Shown here: positions 36,229-45,020 of the stretch, piece after piece
How positions within the stretch are numbered: the stretch's first letter is position 1
How the letters are laid out: every line of letters begins with the position of its first letter
Source: Streptomyces cucumeris
GTDB taxonomy: Bacteria; Actinomycetota; Actinomycetes; Streptomycetales; Streptomycetaceae
Direction: 5' to 3'
DNA length: 64,000 nucleotides
NCBI RefSeq assembly: GCF_024295805.1
Contig: NZ_JANCLX010000013.1
Location: 62,001-126,000, forward strand
Translations under genes and position numbers: made by a program
The notes under the pieces: generated by a model
Databases searched by the model: none
What the model saw: the letters and a program-made list of their open reading frames with translations, nothing else
What the model was told of the DNA's origin: nothing

Positions 36229-37445
36229 CCCGCGGTTCCCGTCCGGCCGTCCTGCTGCGCAGGGCGCTGGTCGTCCTCGCCGCCGCGGGCACCGGCTTCC
36301 TGCTGCTGAGCGCGCTCGGGTTCGCGGCCGGCCATCCCACCGATCCCCGGGGCGGGGTGGCACGGCTGCTGTGGTGCCTGGTGCCGCTGGCCGCCACCGT
36401 CCATCTGACGGTGGCCGTCGCGCGTGCCGATCCGATCAGCCGCCCGCCGTCCGGACTCTCCGCGGCCGGCCTCGGCCCGGCCCGCTCGGCGCTGCTCGCG
36501 GCCACCGGCGCGACGTTGTCCTGCGCGGCCGGATCCGGTCTCGCCCTGCTGGCCTTCCTGCATCTGCGGGGCGGGCTCGGCGGTTCCTGGCTGGAGTGGG
36601 CGGGCAGCGGCGCCGCGGACCGGGCGCTCGGCGCCGGGCGGCCGCTGCCGCTGGCCGGGGCGATCATCCTGGTGGCGCTGGTCCCGGTGGTCGCGGGCGC
36701 GGTGTGCGCGGCGGTGCTGTGGCCGCGGCAGCCCGGTGACCGGCGGACCGCCGCCGAGGCCCGGCGGAGCACCGTGCCGCCGGTCGCCACCGGCCCGGTC
36801 GGGCCCCTCCCGGACCGCTCGACCTCCGGTCTGCCGTGGGGCATCGCCCTGACGGCGGCCGGGCTGGCGCTGGAGGCGTACGCGGGCAGCGGCGCGGCAC
36901 CCCGTCATGACGCCCTGTTCCACCTGCCGGGACGGCTCGGCGACACCCCGCCCGGAGTGGTGGGCGGCTGGGCGCTGACCATGGCCGGACTGGTGCTGGC
37001 CGGACCGGGGCTGACCCATCTGTGCGGCTGGCTGCTGGCCGTGGGGCGGCCGGGCGCGCTGCGGCTGCTGGCGGGGCGGGTCCTCCAGCAGGAGGCCGGG
37101 CTGCTCGGCCGCCCGGTCGGGGTGCTGTGCGCGATCGCCGCCTCCGGGTACGCCGTGGCGCGGCTGGACGGCACCGGATCCGGGCGCTCTGGGGACCAGT
37201 TGCTCGGCCCGCTCACCGTCCTGGGAGCGGCGCTGGTCGTGGTGTGCGCACTGGCCACCACCGTCACGGCGGCGCTGGAGGCGCGGGCGGCGCGGCGGCG
37301 CACCACCGACGCCCTGCTGCGTCTGGGCGCGCCGTCCCGGCTGCTGCGGGGCGCCGCCGCGGTGCGCGCGGCGGCCCTGGTGGCGCTGCTGTCCCCGCTG
37401 ACGTGGGCGGTGGCGCATCTCACCACGATGCCGATGAGCCAGTGA
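36210..37445 (+). CDS. Membrane protein, partner of degenerate ABC ATPase (FtsX-like)
   Basis: 411-residue membrane protein from GTG 36210, which follows AGGAGGAGGG inside the end of the ATPase gene; the same frame open further upstream is a shadow of that gene. About eight hydrophobic segments, two near the N-terminus (LVVLAAAGTGFLLLSALGF, LLWCLVPLAATVHLTVAVA) and the last at VRAAALVALLSPLTWAVAHL. A late cytoplasmic segment RRTTDALLRLGAPSRLLRGAAAVRAA resembles the coupling region of FtsX/MacB-type permeases. The pairing and 19-bp overlap indicate one complex. Function unknown. Confidence 0.68.
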   Translation: MLSLRLARGSRPAVLLRRALVVLAAAGTGFLLLSALGFAAGHPTDPRGGVARLLWCLVPLAATVHLTVAVARADPISRPPSGLSAAGLGPARSALLAATGATLSCAAGSGLALLAFLHLRGGLGGSWLEWAGSGAADRALGAGRPLPLAGAIILVALVPVVAGAVCAAVLWPRQPGDRRTAAEARRSTVPPVATGPVGPLPDRSTSGLPWGIALTAAGLALEAYAGSGAAPRHDALFHLPGRLGDTPPGVVGGWALTMAGLVLAGPGLTHLCGWLLAVGRPGALRLLAGRVLQQEAGLLGRPVGVLCAIAASGYAVARLDGTGSGRSGDQLLGPLTVLGAALVVVCALATTVTAALEARAARRRTTDALLRLGAPSRLLRGAAAVRAAALVALLSPLTWAVAHLTTMPMSQ

Positions 37446-37520
37446 GACCGGTGGCACCGCTGGGGCGGGGGTGTGATCGCGGAAGCAGACGGTCCGGCGC
37501 GGTGTGATTAGCATGTCGCG

Positions 37521-38639
37521 ATGCAGACCGATGACGCTTCCTCCACCGCGCCCGACCGGGAGATCGAATCCCTCGAGGAGTTCGACCGGGTCGTGGCACG
37601 CGGCACGCTGGCCGGTTTCCGGGTCCAGTCCGTCGATCTGACGGACCGTACCTCCGCGCTGCTCTCCACCAAGAGCGCCGAGGCCGTCTTCCTGGGCTGT
37701 CCGATGGACCCCGAGGCCGCGGCGAAGGTGCGGGCCGGGGGCGCGCTGGTCTTTCCGCCGGTGCCGGACCTGCCGTTCGATCCGTACCGCGGCACGCTCT
37801 ACTCCGCGGCGGAGCTGTTCGAGGGCCTGGCCGCGGAGGGCTACGAGGGCACGCCGGACGCGCTGGCCTACACCTGGTTCCAGCGGACCAAGGCGGACGG
37901 CGACATCTTCGGTTCGATGCTGCGCGCCGTCCATGACGACGCGGTCTCCGACGCCCTCGACGAACTCCTCGTCGGCACCCCGGTGGTGGGCGTGATGGGC
38001 GGCCACGCGCTGGAGCGCGGATCGGACGGCTTCGCGGGCGCCGCCCGGCTCGGCCGCACCCTGGCCCGGGCGGGGCTGACGGTCGCCACCGGCGGCGGTC
38101 CGGGCGCCATGGAGGCGGCCAACCTGGGTGCCTACGCGGCGCCGTTCGCCGATCCGATGCTGGACGAGGCGCTGGAACTCCTCGCCAAGGCACCGTCGTT
38201 CAGCCCGTCCATCGGCGGCTGGGCCGAGATGGCGTTCGCGGTGCGGGAGCGCTGGCCGGAGGGCGGCACCTCGGTCGGCATCCCCACCTGGTTCTACGGC
38301 CATGAGCCGCCGAACGCGTTCGCCTCGCACATCGCGAAGTACTTCGCCAACGCCACCCGTGAGGACGGCCTGCTGGCACGGTCCACCGCGGGCGTGGTCT
38401 TCCTGCCGGGCGCGGCGGGGACCGTTCAGGAGATCTTCGACAACGCCACGCCGAACTACTACGAGTCGCGCGGTGAGCCGACCCCGATGGTGCTCGTGGA
38501 CCGCGACCACTGGACACGGCGGCTGCCGACGTGGCCGCTGCTGGAAGCCCTCGCGGAGGGCCGGCCGATGAAGTCCCGCATCGCGCTGGTGGATTCGGTG
38601 GACGAGGCGCCGGACGCACTGGCGGCACTGCGGGGCTGA
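37521..38639 (+). CDS. LOG-family (lysine decarboxylase-like) protein
   Basis: 372 residues. The central Rossmann domain carries the LOG nucleotide motifs VGVMGGHALERG, ATGGGPGAMEAANLG and VVFLPGAAGTVQEIFD, the last corresponding to the PGGxGTxxE active-site motif with Ala-Ala replacing one Gly. The family includes cytokinin nucleotide phosphoribohydrolases; true lysine decarboxylase activity is not expected. It is about twice the length of plant-type LOG proteins because of N-terminal (RGTLYSAAELFEGLA) and C-terminal additions. No clear ribosome site precedes ATG 37521. Monocistronic. Confidence 0.8.
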   Translation: MQTDDASSTAPDREIESLEEFDRVVARGTLAGFRVQSVDLTDRTSALLSTKSAEAVFLGCPMDPEAAAKVRAGGALVFPPVPDLPFDPYRGTLYSAAELFEGLAAEGYEGTPDALAYTWFQRTKADGDIFGSMLRAVHDDAVSDALDELLVGTPVVGVMGGHALERGSDGFAGAARLGRTLARAGLTVATGGGPGAMEAANLGAYAAPFADPMLDEALELLAKAPSFSPSIGGWAEMAFAVRERWPEGGTSVGIPTWFYGHEPPNAFASHIAKYFANATREDGLLARSTAGVVFLPGAAGTVQEIFDNATPNYYESRGEPTPMVLVDRDHWTRRLPTWPLLEALAEGRPMKSRIALVDSVDEAPDALAALRG

Positions 38640-38672
38640 GGGGCTGGGCGGGGCTGACGGGCTGGGCGGGCG

Positions 38673-39710
38673 TCAGCCGTCCCGCTCCAGCACCACGACC
38701 TCCGCCGCCTCGAAGGCGGCCCCGACCCGCTCCCCCGTCCCGGGGGCGTCGCGCAGCGCGCACGACGCCTCCAGGCGGGGGGCGTCGCTGTCCGACGGCC
38801 GGAGGACGAGCGCCACGTGGTCCCCGCGGAAGGTGCGCGCGGCCACCGTGCACTCCAGCCCCTCCCGGGGCCCGGTCAGCCGCACCCCCGCGGGGCGGAC
38901 CAGCAGCCGGCACGCTCCGGGCCGGGTGCCGGGCGGTACCGGCAGCCTGCCCCAGGGGGTTTCGGCGACACCGTCCCGCACGGTCGCCCCGACCACGTTG
39001 TCGAAGCCGAGGAAGCGGGCGACGAACTCGCTCACGGGCCGCTGCCACACCTCCAGCGGGGTGCCGCTCTGCGCGATCCGGCCGCGGTCCATCACCACCA
39101 CCCGGTCGGCCAGCGCGAACGCCTCCCCCTGGTCATGGGTGACCGCGAGCACGGTGGTCCCCAACCGGCCGAAGAGCTCGCGCAGTTCGACCACCAGCCG
39201 CTCGCGCAGCCCGCGGTCGAGCTGGCCCAGCGGCTCGTCGAGCATCAGCAGCCGGGGCCGCGGGGCCAGGGCCCGGGCCAGCGCCACCCGCTGCTGCTCA
39301 CCGCCGGACAGCGAGTCGACGGCGCGCCGCTGGGCGCCGGGCAGCCCGACCAGGTCCAGCAGTTCGGCGACGGTGCGCTCGGTCTCCGTACGCCCGGTCC
39401 GGCGCATCCGCAGCCCGAAGGCGACATTGCCGCCCACATCGCGCTGCGGGAAGAGCTGGTGGTCCTGGAACATCAGGCCCACGCCGCGCCGGTGCGCGGG
39501 GACGCCGGTCTGGTCGCGGTCCGCGAGCCACACCCGTCCCGCGTCGGCGCGCTGGAGCCCGGCCACCACCCGCAGCAGGGTGGACTTGCCGCTGCCGCTC
39601 GGTCCGAGCACACACACCGTCTCGTGCTCGGCGACCGCCAGGTCCACGGCGTCCAGGGCGTCATGACGGCCGAACCTGACCGACACCCCGTCACAGCGCA
39701 GCAGTGCCAT
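38673..39710 (-). CDS. thiQ: Thiamine ABC transporter ATP-binding protein
   Basis: 345-residue ATPase with intact motifs: Walker A GPSGSGKST near 36, Q-loop MFQDHQLFPQ, signature LSGGEQQR, Walker B LLMLDEP, H-loop AVTHDQGEA. It has a C-terminal accessory domain of about 110 residues, longer than E. coli ThiQ (about 230). It directly abuts thiP (stop then ATG), and the three-gene unit lies behind a TPP riboswitch, which fixes the substrate as thiamine or a thiamine precursor/phosphate. Confidence 0.85.
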   Translation of the reverse strand: MALLRCDGVSVRFGRHDALDAVDLAVAEHETVCVLGPSGSGKSTLLRVVAGLQRADAGRVWLADRDQTGVPAHRRGVGLMFQDHQLFPQRDVGGNVAFGLRMRRTGRTETERTVAELLDLVGLPGAQRRAVDSLSGGEQQRVALARALAPRPRLLMLDEPLGQLDRGLRERLVVELRELFGRLGTTVLAVTHDQGEAFALADRVVVMDRGRIAQSGTPLEVWQRPVSEFVARFLGFDNVVGATVRDGVAETPWGRLPVPPGTRPGACRLLVRPAGVRLTGPREGLECTVAARTFRGDHVALVLRPSDSDAPRLEASCALRDAPGTGERVGAAFEAAEVVVLERDG

Positions 39711-41459
39711 TCAGAACTCCCCGGAACGGTCGGTGCGGATGCGTTCCAGCGCCACCAGGGACGCGGCGCAGACCAGCATGAGGATCGTGCTCAGGGCCAT
39801 CGCCTGGCCGTAGCTGAGTTCACCGGCGCGGCCCAGGAAGCGGGCGACGGCCACCGGCAGGGTCGGGTGGTCGGGCCGGGAGATGAACACCGTCGCCCCG
39901 AACTCGCCCAGCGACACCGCGAACGCGAAGCCCGCCGCCACCGCCAGCGCCCGTCCCACCAGCGGCAGGTCCACCTCCCGCCAGACGCGCAGCGGGGAGG
40001 CGCCCAGCACGGCCGCCGCCTCGCGCAGCCGGTGGTCCACCGCCCGCAGCACCGGCAGCATGGTCCGCACCACGAACGGCACGCCCACCAGGGCCTGTGC
40101 CAGCGGCACCAGCATCCAGGAGGCGCGCAGATCCAGTGGCGGTTCGTCCAGGGCGATGAGGAAACCGAAGCCGACGGTGACGGCCGAGGTGCCCAGCGGC
40201 AGCATCAGCAGCGCGTCGAAGCCCCGCACCAGCCTGCCCGCCCGCCGGGTGAGGGCGGCGGCCGCGAGGCCGCCCACGACCAGGGCGATGACGGTGGCGA
40301 CGGCCGCGTACCGCAGGGAGTTCCCGACGGCCTCCAGGGGGGCCACGAAGAACGTGCCGCCGCTGTCGGCCGCCGACTGGAGCGCGCGGTAGGAGTCGAA
40401 CCCGTAGCCGTCGGGCCCGTTGAGCGAGCGTTCCACCAGCACCGCGAGCGGGGTCAGGATCAGCAGCGCGGCGACCGCGAGCACGCTTCCCAGCAGTGCC
40501 CACTGCGCCGGGCCCTGGGGGCGGCGGGCGGTGCGGGCCGGATCGACCAGCCGCAGCGCGCCCTCCCGGCGCCGTACGGTCCACGCGTGCAGGGCCAGGA
40601 CGCCGCCGACCGCGGCGAACTGGACGAGGCTGAGCACGGCCGCGGTCGGCAGGTCGAGAAGCTGCGCCGTCTCCCGGTAGATCGCCACCTCCAAGGTGGC
40701 GTAGTGCGGGCCGCCGAGGATCTGCACCACCCCGAAGGAGGTGAAGGTGAAGAGGAAGACCATCAGGGCGGCGGCGGCCACGGCGGGCGCCAGCGCGGGC
40801 AGGGTGACCCGCCGCCATGCGCTCAGACGGCTCGCGCCGAGCATCCGCGCGGCCTCCTCCTGGCGCGGGTCGAGCTGGGCCCACAGCCCGCCCACGGTCC
40901 GTACCACCACGGCGTAGTTGAAGAAGACATGGGCGAGGAGGATCGCCCAGACCGAGGTGTCCAGCCGCACCCCCCACAGCTCGTCCAGCAGTCCGCCGCG
41001 GCCCAGCAGCGCCAGGAAGGCGGAGCCCACGACGACGGTCGGCAGGACGAACGGCACCGTGACGACGGCGCGCAGCAGCCCCTTGCCCGGGAAGGCGAAG
41101 CGGGCGAAGACATACGCGCCGGGCAGGGCGATCAGCAGGGTGAGGGCGGTGGAGGCGGCGGCCTGCCAGGCGGTGAACCACAGGACGTCCACCACGGCCG
41201 GGTCGCTCACCACCTCCGGGATCCGGCCGAACCGCCACCGGCCGTCGGTGCGCAGGCCCCGGGTGACGATGGCGGCCACCGGATAGGCGAAGAAGATCCC
41301 GAAGAAGGCGAGGGGCACGGCCATCAGGGCCAGCCGCAGCGCCGCACCGCGCGGATCGCGCGGCGGCCCGACCTCCCGGGCCTCCCCGGCGGCCCCGGTG
41401 CTCCCGGTGTCCCCGGTGGTCTTCTCGGAGGCGGTTCCTACAGGACGAGCGAGGACCAT
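39711..41459 (-). CDS. thiP: Thiamine ABC transporter permease
   Basis: 582-residue fused permease with two related halves, about 12 membrane helices, and two EAA coupling loops: EEAARMLGASRLSAWRRVTLPAL near residue 205 and REAAAVLGASPLRVWREVDLP near 485. This is the normal double-length ThiP/FbpB form. ATG 41459 overlaps the 3' end of thiB by 22 bp; GTG 41471 is an alternative. Transports thiamine or a thiamine derivative with ThiB and ThiQ, as indicated by the upstream riboswitch. Confidence 0.86.
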   Translation of the reverse strand: MVLARPVGTASEKTTGDTGSTGAAGEAREVGPPRDPRGAALRLALMAVPLAFFGIFFAYPVAAIVTRGLRTDGRWRFGRIPEVVSDPAVVDVLWFTAWQAAASTALTLLIALPGAYVFARFAFPGKGLLRAVVTVPFVLPTVVVGSAFLALLGRGGLLDELWGVRLDTSVWAILLAHVFFNYAVVVRTVGGLWAQLDPRQEEAARMLGASRLSAWRRVTLPALAPAVAAAALMVFLFTFTSFGVVQILGGPHYATLEVAIYRETAQLLDLPTAAVLSLVQFAAVGGVLALHAWTVRRREGALRLVDPARTARRPQGPAQWALLGSVLAVAALLILTPLAVLVERSLNGPDGYGFDSYRALQSAADSGGTFFVAPLEAVGNSLRYAAVATVIALVVGGLAAAALTRRAGRLVRGFDALLMLPLGTSAVTVGFGFLIALDEPPLDLRASWMLVPLAQALVGVPFVVRTMLPVLRAVDHRLREAAAVLGASPLRVWREVDLPLVGRALAVAAGFAFAVSLGEFGATVFISRPDHPTLPVAVARFLGRAGELSYGQAMALSTILMLVCAASLVALERIRTDRSGEF

Positions 41460-42508
41460 GCCTTGACCCACGGCTCACGGTTCTTGGAGATCTTCTGCGG
41501 GGAGAGGGTCGCCGGGTCGGCGATCTCGACCCCGTACCGGGTGAAGAGCTCCGGCAGCTTGACGTCCTCGCGCGCCGGGTTGACGTACATGCTCAGCGGG
41601 ACGTCCGCCTGGAACCGCTTGCTCAGCAGGAAGTCCAGCAGCGCCTTGCCGCCCTTGGTGTTGGACGCGCCGTTCAGCAGCCCGGCGAATTCCACCTGCC
41701 GGAAACAGGTTCCCGTGGCCACTCCGGTCGGAGCCTTGGCGGGCTTGGTCTTGAGGTCCGCCACCCCCGCGGGCGGGCTGGAGGCGTAGGAGACGACGAG
41801 CGGCTTGTCGCCCTTGCCGCCGCCGGAGAAGCGGTCGAAGTACGCCTGCTCCCAGCCGTCGACGACCTCGACCCCGTTGGCCCGCAGCTTCTTCCAGTAG
41901 CCCTTCCAGCCCTCGTCGCCGTACCGGGCGGCGGTGCCGAGCAGGAAGCCGAGACCGGGGGAGGACGTGGCCGCGTTCTCGGTGACCAGCAGGTTCTTGT
42001 AGGCGGGCTTGGTGAGGTCCGCGAAGGTCCGCGGCGGCGCCAGCTTCTTGTCGGCGAAGTACGCGCGGTCGTAGTTGACGCAGATGTCGCCGTAGTCGAC
42101 CGGGGTGACGCGGTGCTCACCGGCGTCGAGTTGGAACTCGGCCGGGACCCTGTCCAGGTCCTTGGCCCGGTACGGCGTGAACAGGTCATGGTCGAGGGCG
42201 CGGGAGAGCAGGGTGTTGTCGACACCGAAGAAGACATCGCCCTGCGGGTGGTCCTTGGACAGGATGGCCTGGTTGACGGCCGAGCCCGCGTCGCCGCCGG
42301 TCTGTCTGCGCACCTTGTAGCCGGTCTTCTCGGTGAACTCCGCGAGCACCGCCTTGGACACCGCGAAGGAGTTGTGCGAGACCAGGGTGACGGTCTTGGA
42401 GTCGGCGCCGCCGGGGCCCCCGGAGTCCTCACCGCAGCCCGCGAGGGCTATGAGTCCGAGCGAACCGAGGAGGGCCGTGCCGATGGCACGCCGGAGGTGG
42501 CTGTTCAT
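41438..42508 (-). CDS. thiB: Thiamine-binding lipoprotein of ABC transporter
   Basis: 356-residue solute-binding protein with a Sec lipoprotein signal (basic MNSHLRRAIG, hydrophobic LLGSLGLIALAG, lipobox Cys in LAGCGED). The mature protein resembles ThiB/TbpA: VTLVSHNSFAVSKAVL, GDVFFGVDNTLLSRAL, VTPVDYGDICVNYD, LGFLLGTAARYGDEGWKGYW, VVSYASSPPA. First gene of the thiBPQ unit; a TPP riboswitch occupies its 5' leader, so expression should fall when thiamine diphosphate is abundant. Confidence 0.9.
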   Translation of the reverse strand: MNSHLRRAIGTALLGSLGLIALAGCGEDSGGPGGADSKTVTLVSHNSFAVSKAVLAEFTEKTGYKVRRQTGGDAGSAVNQAILSKDHPQGDVFFGVDNTLLSRALDHDLFTPYRAKDLDRVPAEFQLDAGEHRVTPVDYGDICVNYDRAYFADKKLAPPRTFADLTKPAYKNLLVTENAATSSPGLGFLLGTAARYGDEGWKGYWKKLRANGVEVVDGWEQAYFDRFSGGGKGDKPLVVSYASSPPAGVADLKTKPAKAPTGVATGTCFRQVEFAGLLNGASNTKGGKALLDFLLSKRFQADVPLSMYVNPAREDVKLPELFTRYGVEIADPATLSPQKISKNREPWVKAWSSLVL

Positions 42509-42518
42509 GCTGATGCTG

Positions 42519-42600
42519 ACTCCCTACGCCGGTATGACCCGGATCAGGTCCGAGGGTCTGCGGCCGTGCCGCACTCTCAGCGCCCTGGGCGCTCCCCTGT
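42519..42600 (-). promoter_or_regulatory. TPP riboswitch (THI element) for thiBPQ
   Basis: On the minus strand, 11-92 bp upstream of the thiB start, the leader contains the two conserved THI-box segments: GCGCTGAGAGTGCGG and ACCTGATCCGGGTCATACC followed by GGCGTAGGGA. These fit the pyrimidine- and pyrophosphate-sensor arms of the TPP aptamer. With so little sequence to the start codon, control of translation initiation is likely. Confidence 0.93.
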
Positions 42601-42659
42601 CGGAATGTTCATTTGTACGACGGTGCGATGTTTCGCGAAGGCACCGTATCAGCCGCCGT

Positions 42660-43766
42660 TCAGCGCTCCGTGGCCGCCAGCTGCCCGCAGGCTCCGTCGA
42701 TCTCCTGCCCCCGGGTGTCCCGGACGGTCACCGGCACACCGTGCGCTTCCAGGGCCGCCACGAACGCCTTCTCGTCCTCGGGGCGGGAGGCCGTCCACTG
42801 GGAGCCGGGCGTGGGGTTGAGCGGGATGAGGTTGACGTGCACCCGGCGGTTCTTGAGCAGCCGCCCGAGCAGATCGGCCCGCCACGCCTGGTCGTTGATG
42901 TCCTTGATCAGGGCGTACTCGATGGAGATCCGGCGGCCGGACTTCTCCGCGTACTCCCACGCGGCGTCCAGGACCTCGCGGACCTTCCAGCGGGTGTTGA
43001 CCGGAACGAGGGTGTCGCGCAGCTCGTCGTCGGGGGCGTGCAGGGAGACCGCGAGCCGGCACTTGAAGCCCTCGTCGGCGAAGCGCAGCATCGCCGGAAC
43101 CAGTCCGACGGTGGAGACGGTGATCCCGCGCTGGGACAGCCCAAGACCGTCCGGCTCGGGGTCGGTGAGCCTGCGGATGGCACCGACCACCCGGTTGTAG
43201 TTGGCCAGCGGCTCGCCCATGCCCATGAAGACGATGTTGGACAGCCGGGCCGGACCGCCGGGGATCTCGCCGTCCCGCAGGGCCCGCATCCCGTCGACGA
43301 TCTGGTGCACGATCTCGGCGGTGGACAGATTGCGGTCCAGACCCGCCTGGCCGGTGGCGCAGAACGGGCAGTTCATCCCGCAGCCCGCCTGTGAGCTGAT
43401 GCACATGGTGACCCGGTCCGGGTAGCGCATCAGCACGGACTCCACCAGCGTGCCGTCGAACAGCCGCCACAGGGTCTTGCGGGTCGTGTCGTCGTCACAG
43501 CTGATGTGACGCACCACGCTCATCAGCTCCGGGAGCAGCTCCCCGGCCAGCTTCTCGCGCGAGGCGGCGGGGATGTCCGTCCACTGGGCCGGATCGTCGG
43601 TGTACCGCGCGAAGTAGTGGCGCGACACCTGACCGGCCCGGAAGGGCTTCTCCCCCAGGGCGGAGACGGCCTCGCGGCGCTCGGCGGGGGTGAGGTCGGC
43701 AAGGTGCCGCGGGGGCTTCTTGGCCCCGCGCGGCGCGACGAAAGTGAGTTCTCCGGGCTTAGGCAT
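42660..43766 (-). CDS. rlmN: 23S rRNA (adenine2503-C2)-methyltransferase (dual-specificity RlmN)
   Basis: 368-residue radical-SAM enzyme. The cluster motif CxxxCxxC is visible in SQAGCGMNCPFCATGQAG near residue 130; the GEPLANYN segment binds SAM; and the C-terminal Cys in DTRGQEIDGACGQLA near residue 360 is the second of the two methyl-transfer Cys residues of RlmN. N-terminal AdoMet accessory domain has the usual LTPAERREAVSALGEKPFRAGQV. Methylates A2503 in 23S rRNA, and A37 of some tRNAs in E. coli. Downstream of the thiBPQ unit with its own start at 43766. Confidence 0.93.
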   Translation of the reverse strand: MPKPGELTFVAPRGAKKPPRHLADLTPAERREAVSALGEKPFRAGQVSRHYFARYTDDPAQWTDIPAASREKLAGELLPELMSVVRHISCDDDTTRKTLWRLFDGTLVESVLMRYPDRVTMCISSQAGCGMNCPFCATGQAGLDRNLSTAEIVHQIVDGMRALRDGEIPGGPARLSNIVFMGMGEPLANYNRVVGAIRRLTDPEPDGLGLSQRGITVSTVGLVPAMLRFADEGFKCRLAVSLHAPDDELRDTLVPVNTRWKVREVLDAAWEYAEKSGRRISIEYALIKDINDQAWRADLLGRLLKNRRVHVNLIPLNPTPGSQWTASRPEDEKAFVAALEAHGVPVTVRDTRGQEIDGACGQLAATER

Positions 43767-43795
43767 GGTTCACCCAGTGTCGCAGACGTACGAAG

Positions 43796-43823
43796 GGCCC
43801 CGCGCCGCCCGGGGCGCGGGGCC
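43796..43823 (-). terminator. Hairpin downstream of cdsA
   Basis: Perfect 11-bp stem, GGCCCCGCGCC and its complement, with a 6-nt loop, 16 bp past the cdsA stop and before rlmN. Confidence 0.6.
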
Positions 43824-43838
43824 GCTCGGCGGGGGCGG

Positions 43839-45020
43839 TCAGCCTCCGCCGACGAAGATCACCAGCAGCAGCCACACCACCGGCGCGGTGGGCAGCAGCG
43901 AATCCAGCCGGTCCATGATCCCGCCGTGGCCGGGCAGCAGCTTGCCCATGTCCTTGATGCCCAGATCGCGCTTGATCATGGATTCACCGAGGTCACCGAG
44001 GGTCGCGCTGACCGCGACGGCCAGGCCGAGCAGCAGCCCCTGCCACCACGCGCCGCCGTCGATCAGGAACTGCATGCACAGCGCGCCCGCGACCATGGCG
44101 AACGCCACCGCGCCCATCAGCCCCTCACGGGTCTTCCCCGGGCTGATCCGCGGCGCGAGCGGATGCTTGCCGAAGCGCCAGCCGACCGCGTAGGCGCCGG
44201 TGTCGCTCACCACGGTCAGCAGCAGGAAGGTGAGCACCCGCCACGCACCGTCGTCGGTGTCGAGCATGAGGGCCACGAAGGTGGCCAGGAACGGTACGTA
44301 GAAGGCGGCGAAGACACCGGCCGTGACGTCCCGGAGGTAGTTGTCCGGCGGTTCGGTCATCCGCCACACCAGCACCGCGAGGGCCGTGAGCGCCACCGCC
44401 ACCCAGGCGCCCTGGGCGCCGCGCACATATCCCGCGACGACCATGGCGACGCCGCCGACGGCGAGCGGCGCGAGCGGCACCCGGATGTCCTTGCGCTCGG
44501 CCAGCCGTGAGGTCAGCTCCCAGAGCCCGACGACCACGGCGACCGCTATGACGCCGATGAACACCGGCTTGTAGATGAAGAGCGAGGCCACGATGACCAC
44601 ACCGAGGCCGACGCCCACCCCTATCGCGGCACGCAGGTTCCGGCCCGCGCTCTTCTTCTTCGCCTGCCCGCCACCGGTGCTCCGCGCGGCGTCGTCGGAG
44701 CGCGCCGGATCGGGTGCGGGGTCGGAAGGCGTCGGAGGACGCCCGGCGGGCTGCCCGGGGCCGGGCCGCCGCTCCCGCTCGTCGCGGAAGAGAGGACCGC
44801 CCGGTCCGGCGGCCCCCCGGTCACGGTCGGCGGCATCGCCGGGTTCGCCGCCTGCGTGCGGCACGGTGGGCATGGGGCGAGTGTGCGCCGCTTCGCCCAC
44901 CTCGTGCACGGGACCCGCCGAAGAAGGGGGCACCTCCCAGCCGTAGCCGGGGGAGGTGCCCTGATCGGCGGGTGCCCGGAGTCCGGCGCGCGGCGGGGCC
45001 CCCCAGGAAGAGTCGTTCAT
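43839..45020 (-). CDS. cdsA: Phosphatidate cytidylyltransferase
   Basis: 393 residues; makes CDP-diacylglycerol from phosphatidate and CTP in the membrane. The C-terminal CDS signature is clear: SMIKRDLGIKDMGKLLPGHG followed by GIMDRLDSLLP, with the invariant Lys-Asp and GGxxDR. About eight membrane helices follow a disordered, charged N-terminal 130 residues, an extension common in actinomycetes. ATG 45020 overlaps the frr stop by one base (TGATG), so it is coupled to frr. Confidence 0.92.
   Translation of the reverse strand: MNDSSWGAPPRAGLRAPADQGTSPGYGWEVPPSSAGPVHEVGEAAHTRPMPTVPHAGGEPGDAADRDRGAAGPGGPLFRDERERRPGPGQPAGRPPTPSDPAPDPARSDDAARSTGGGQAKKKSAGRNLRAAIGVGVGLGVVIVASLFIYKPVFIGVIAVAVVVGLWELTSRLAERKDIRVPLAPLAVGGVAMVVAGYVRGAQGAWVAVALTALAVLVWRMTEPPDNYLRDVTAGVFAAFYVPFLATFVALMLDTDDGAWRVLTFLLLTVVSDTGAYAVGWRFGKHPLAPRISPGKTREGLMGAVAFAMVAGALCMQFLIDGGAWWQGLLLGLAVAVSATLGDLGESMIKRDLGIKDMGKLLPGHGGIMDRLDSLLPTAPVVWLLLVIFVGGG

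Noticed and set aside
38652..38678. GGCTGAC/GTCAGCC hairpin between LOG and thiQ genes as terminator
   Set aside because: Only a 7-bp stem, and it overlaps the thiQ stop codon; surrounding GGGCTGG repeats make it unconvincing.
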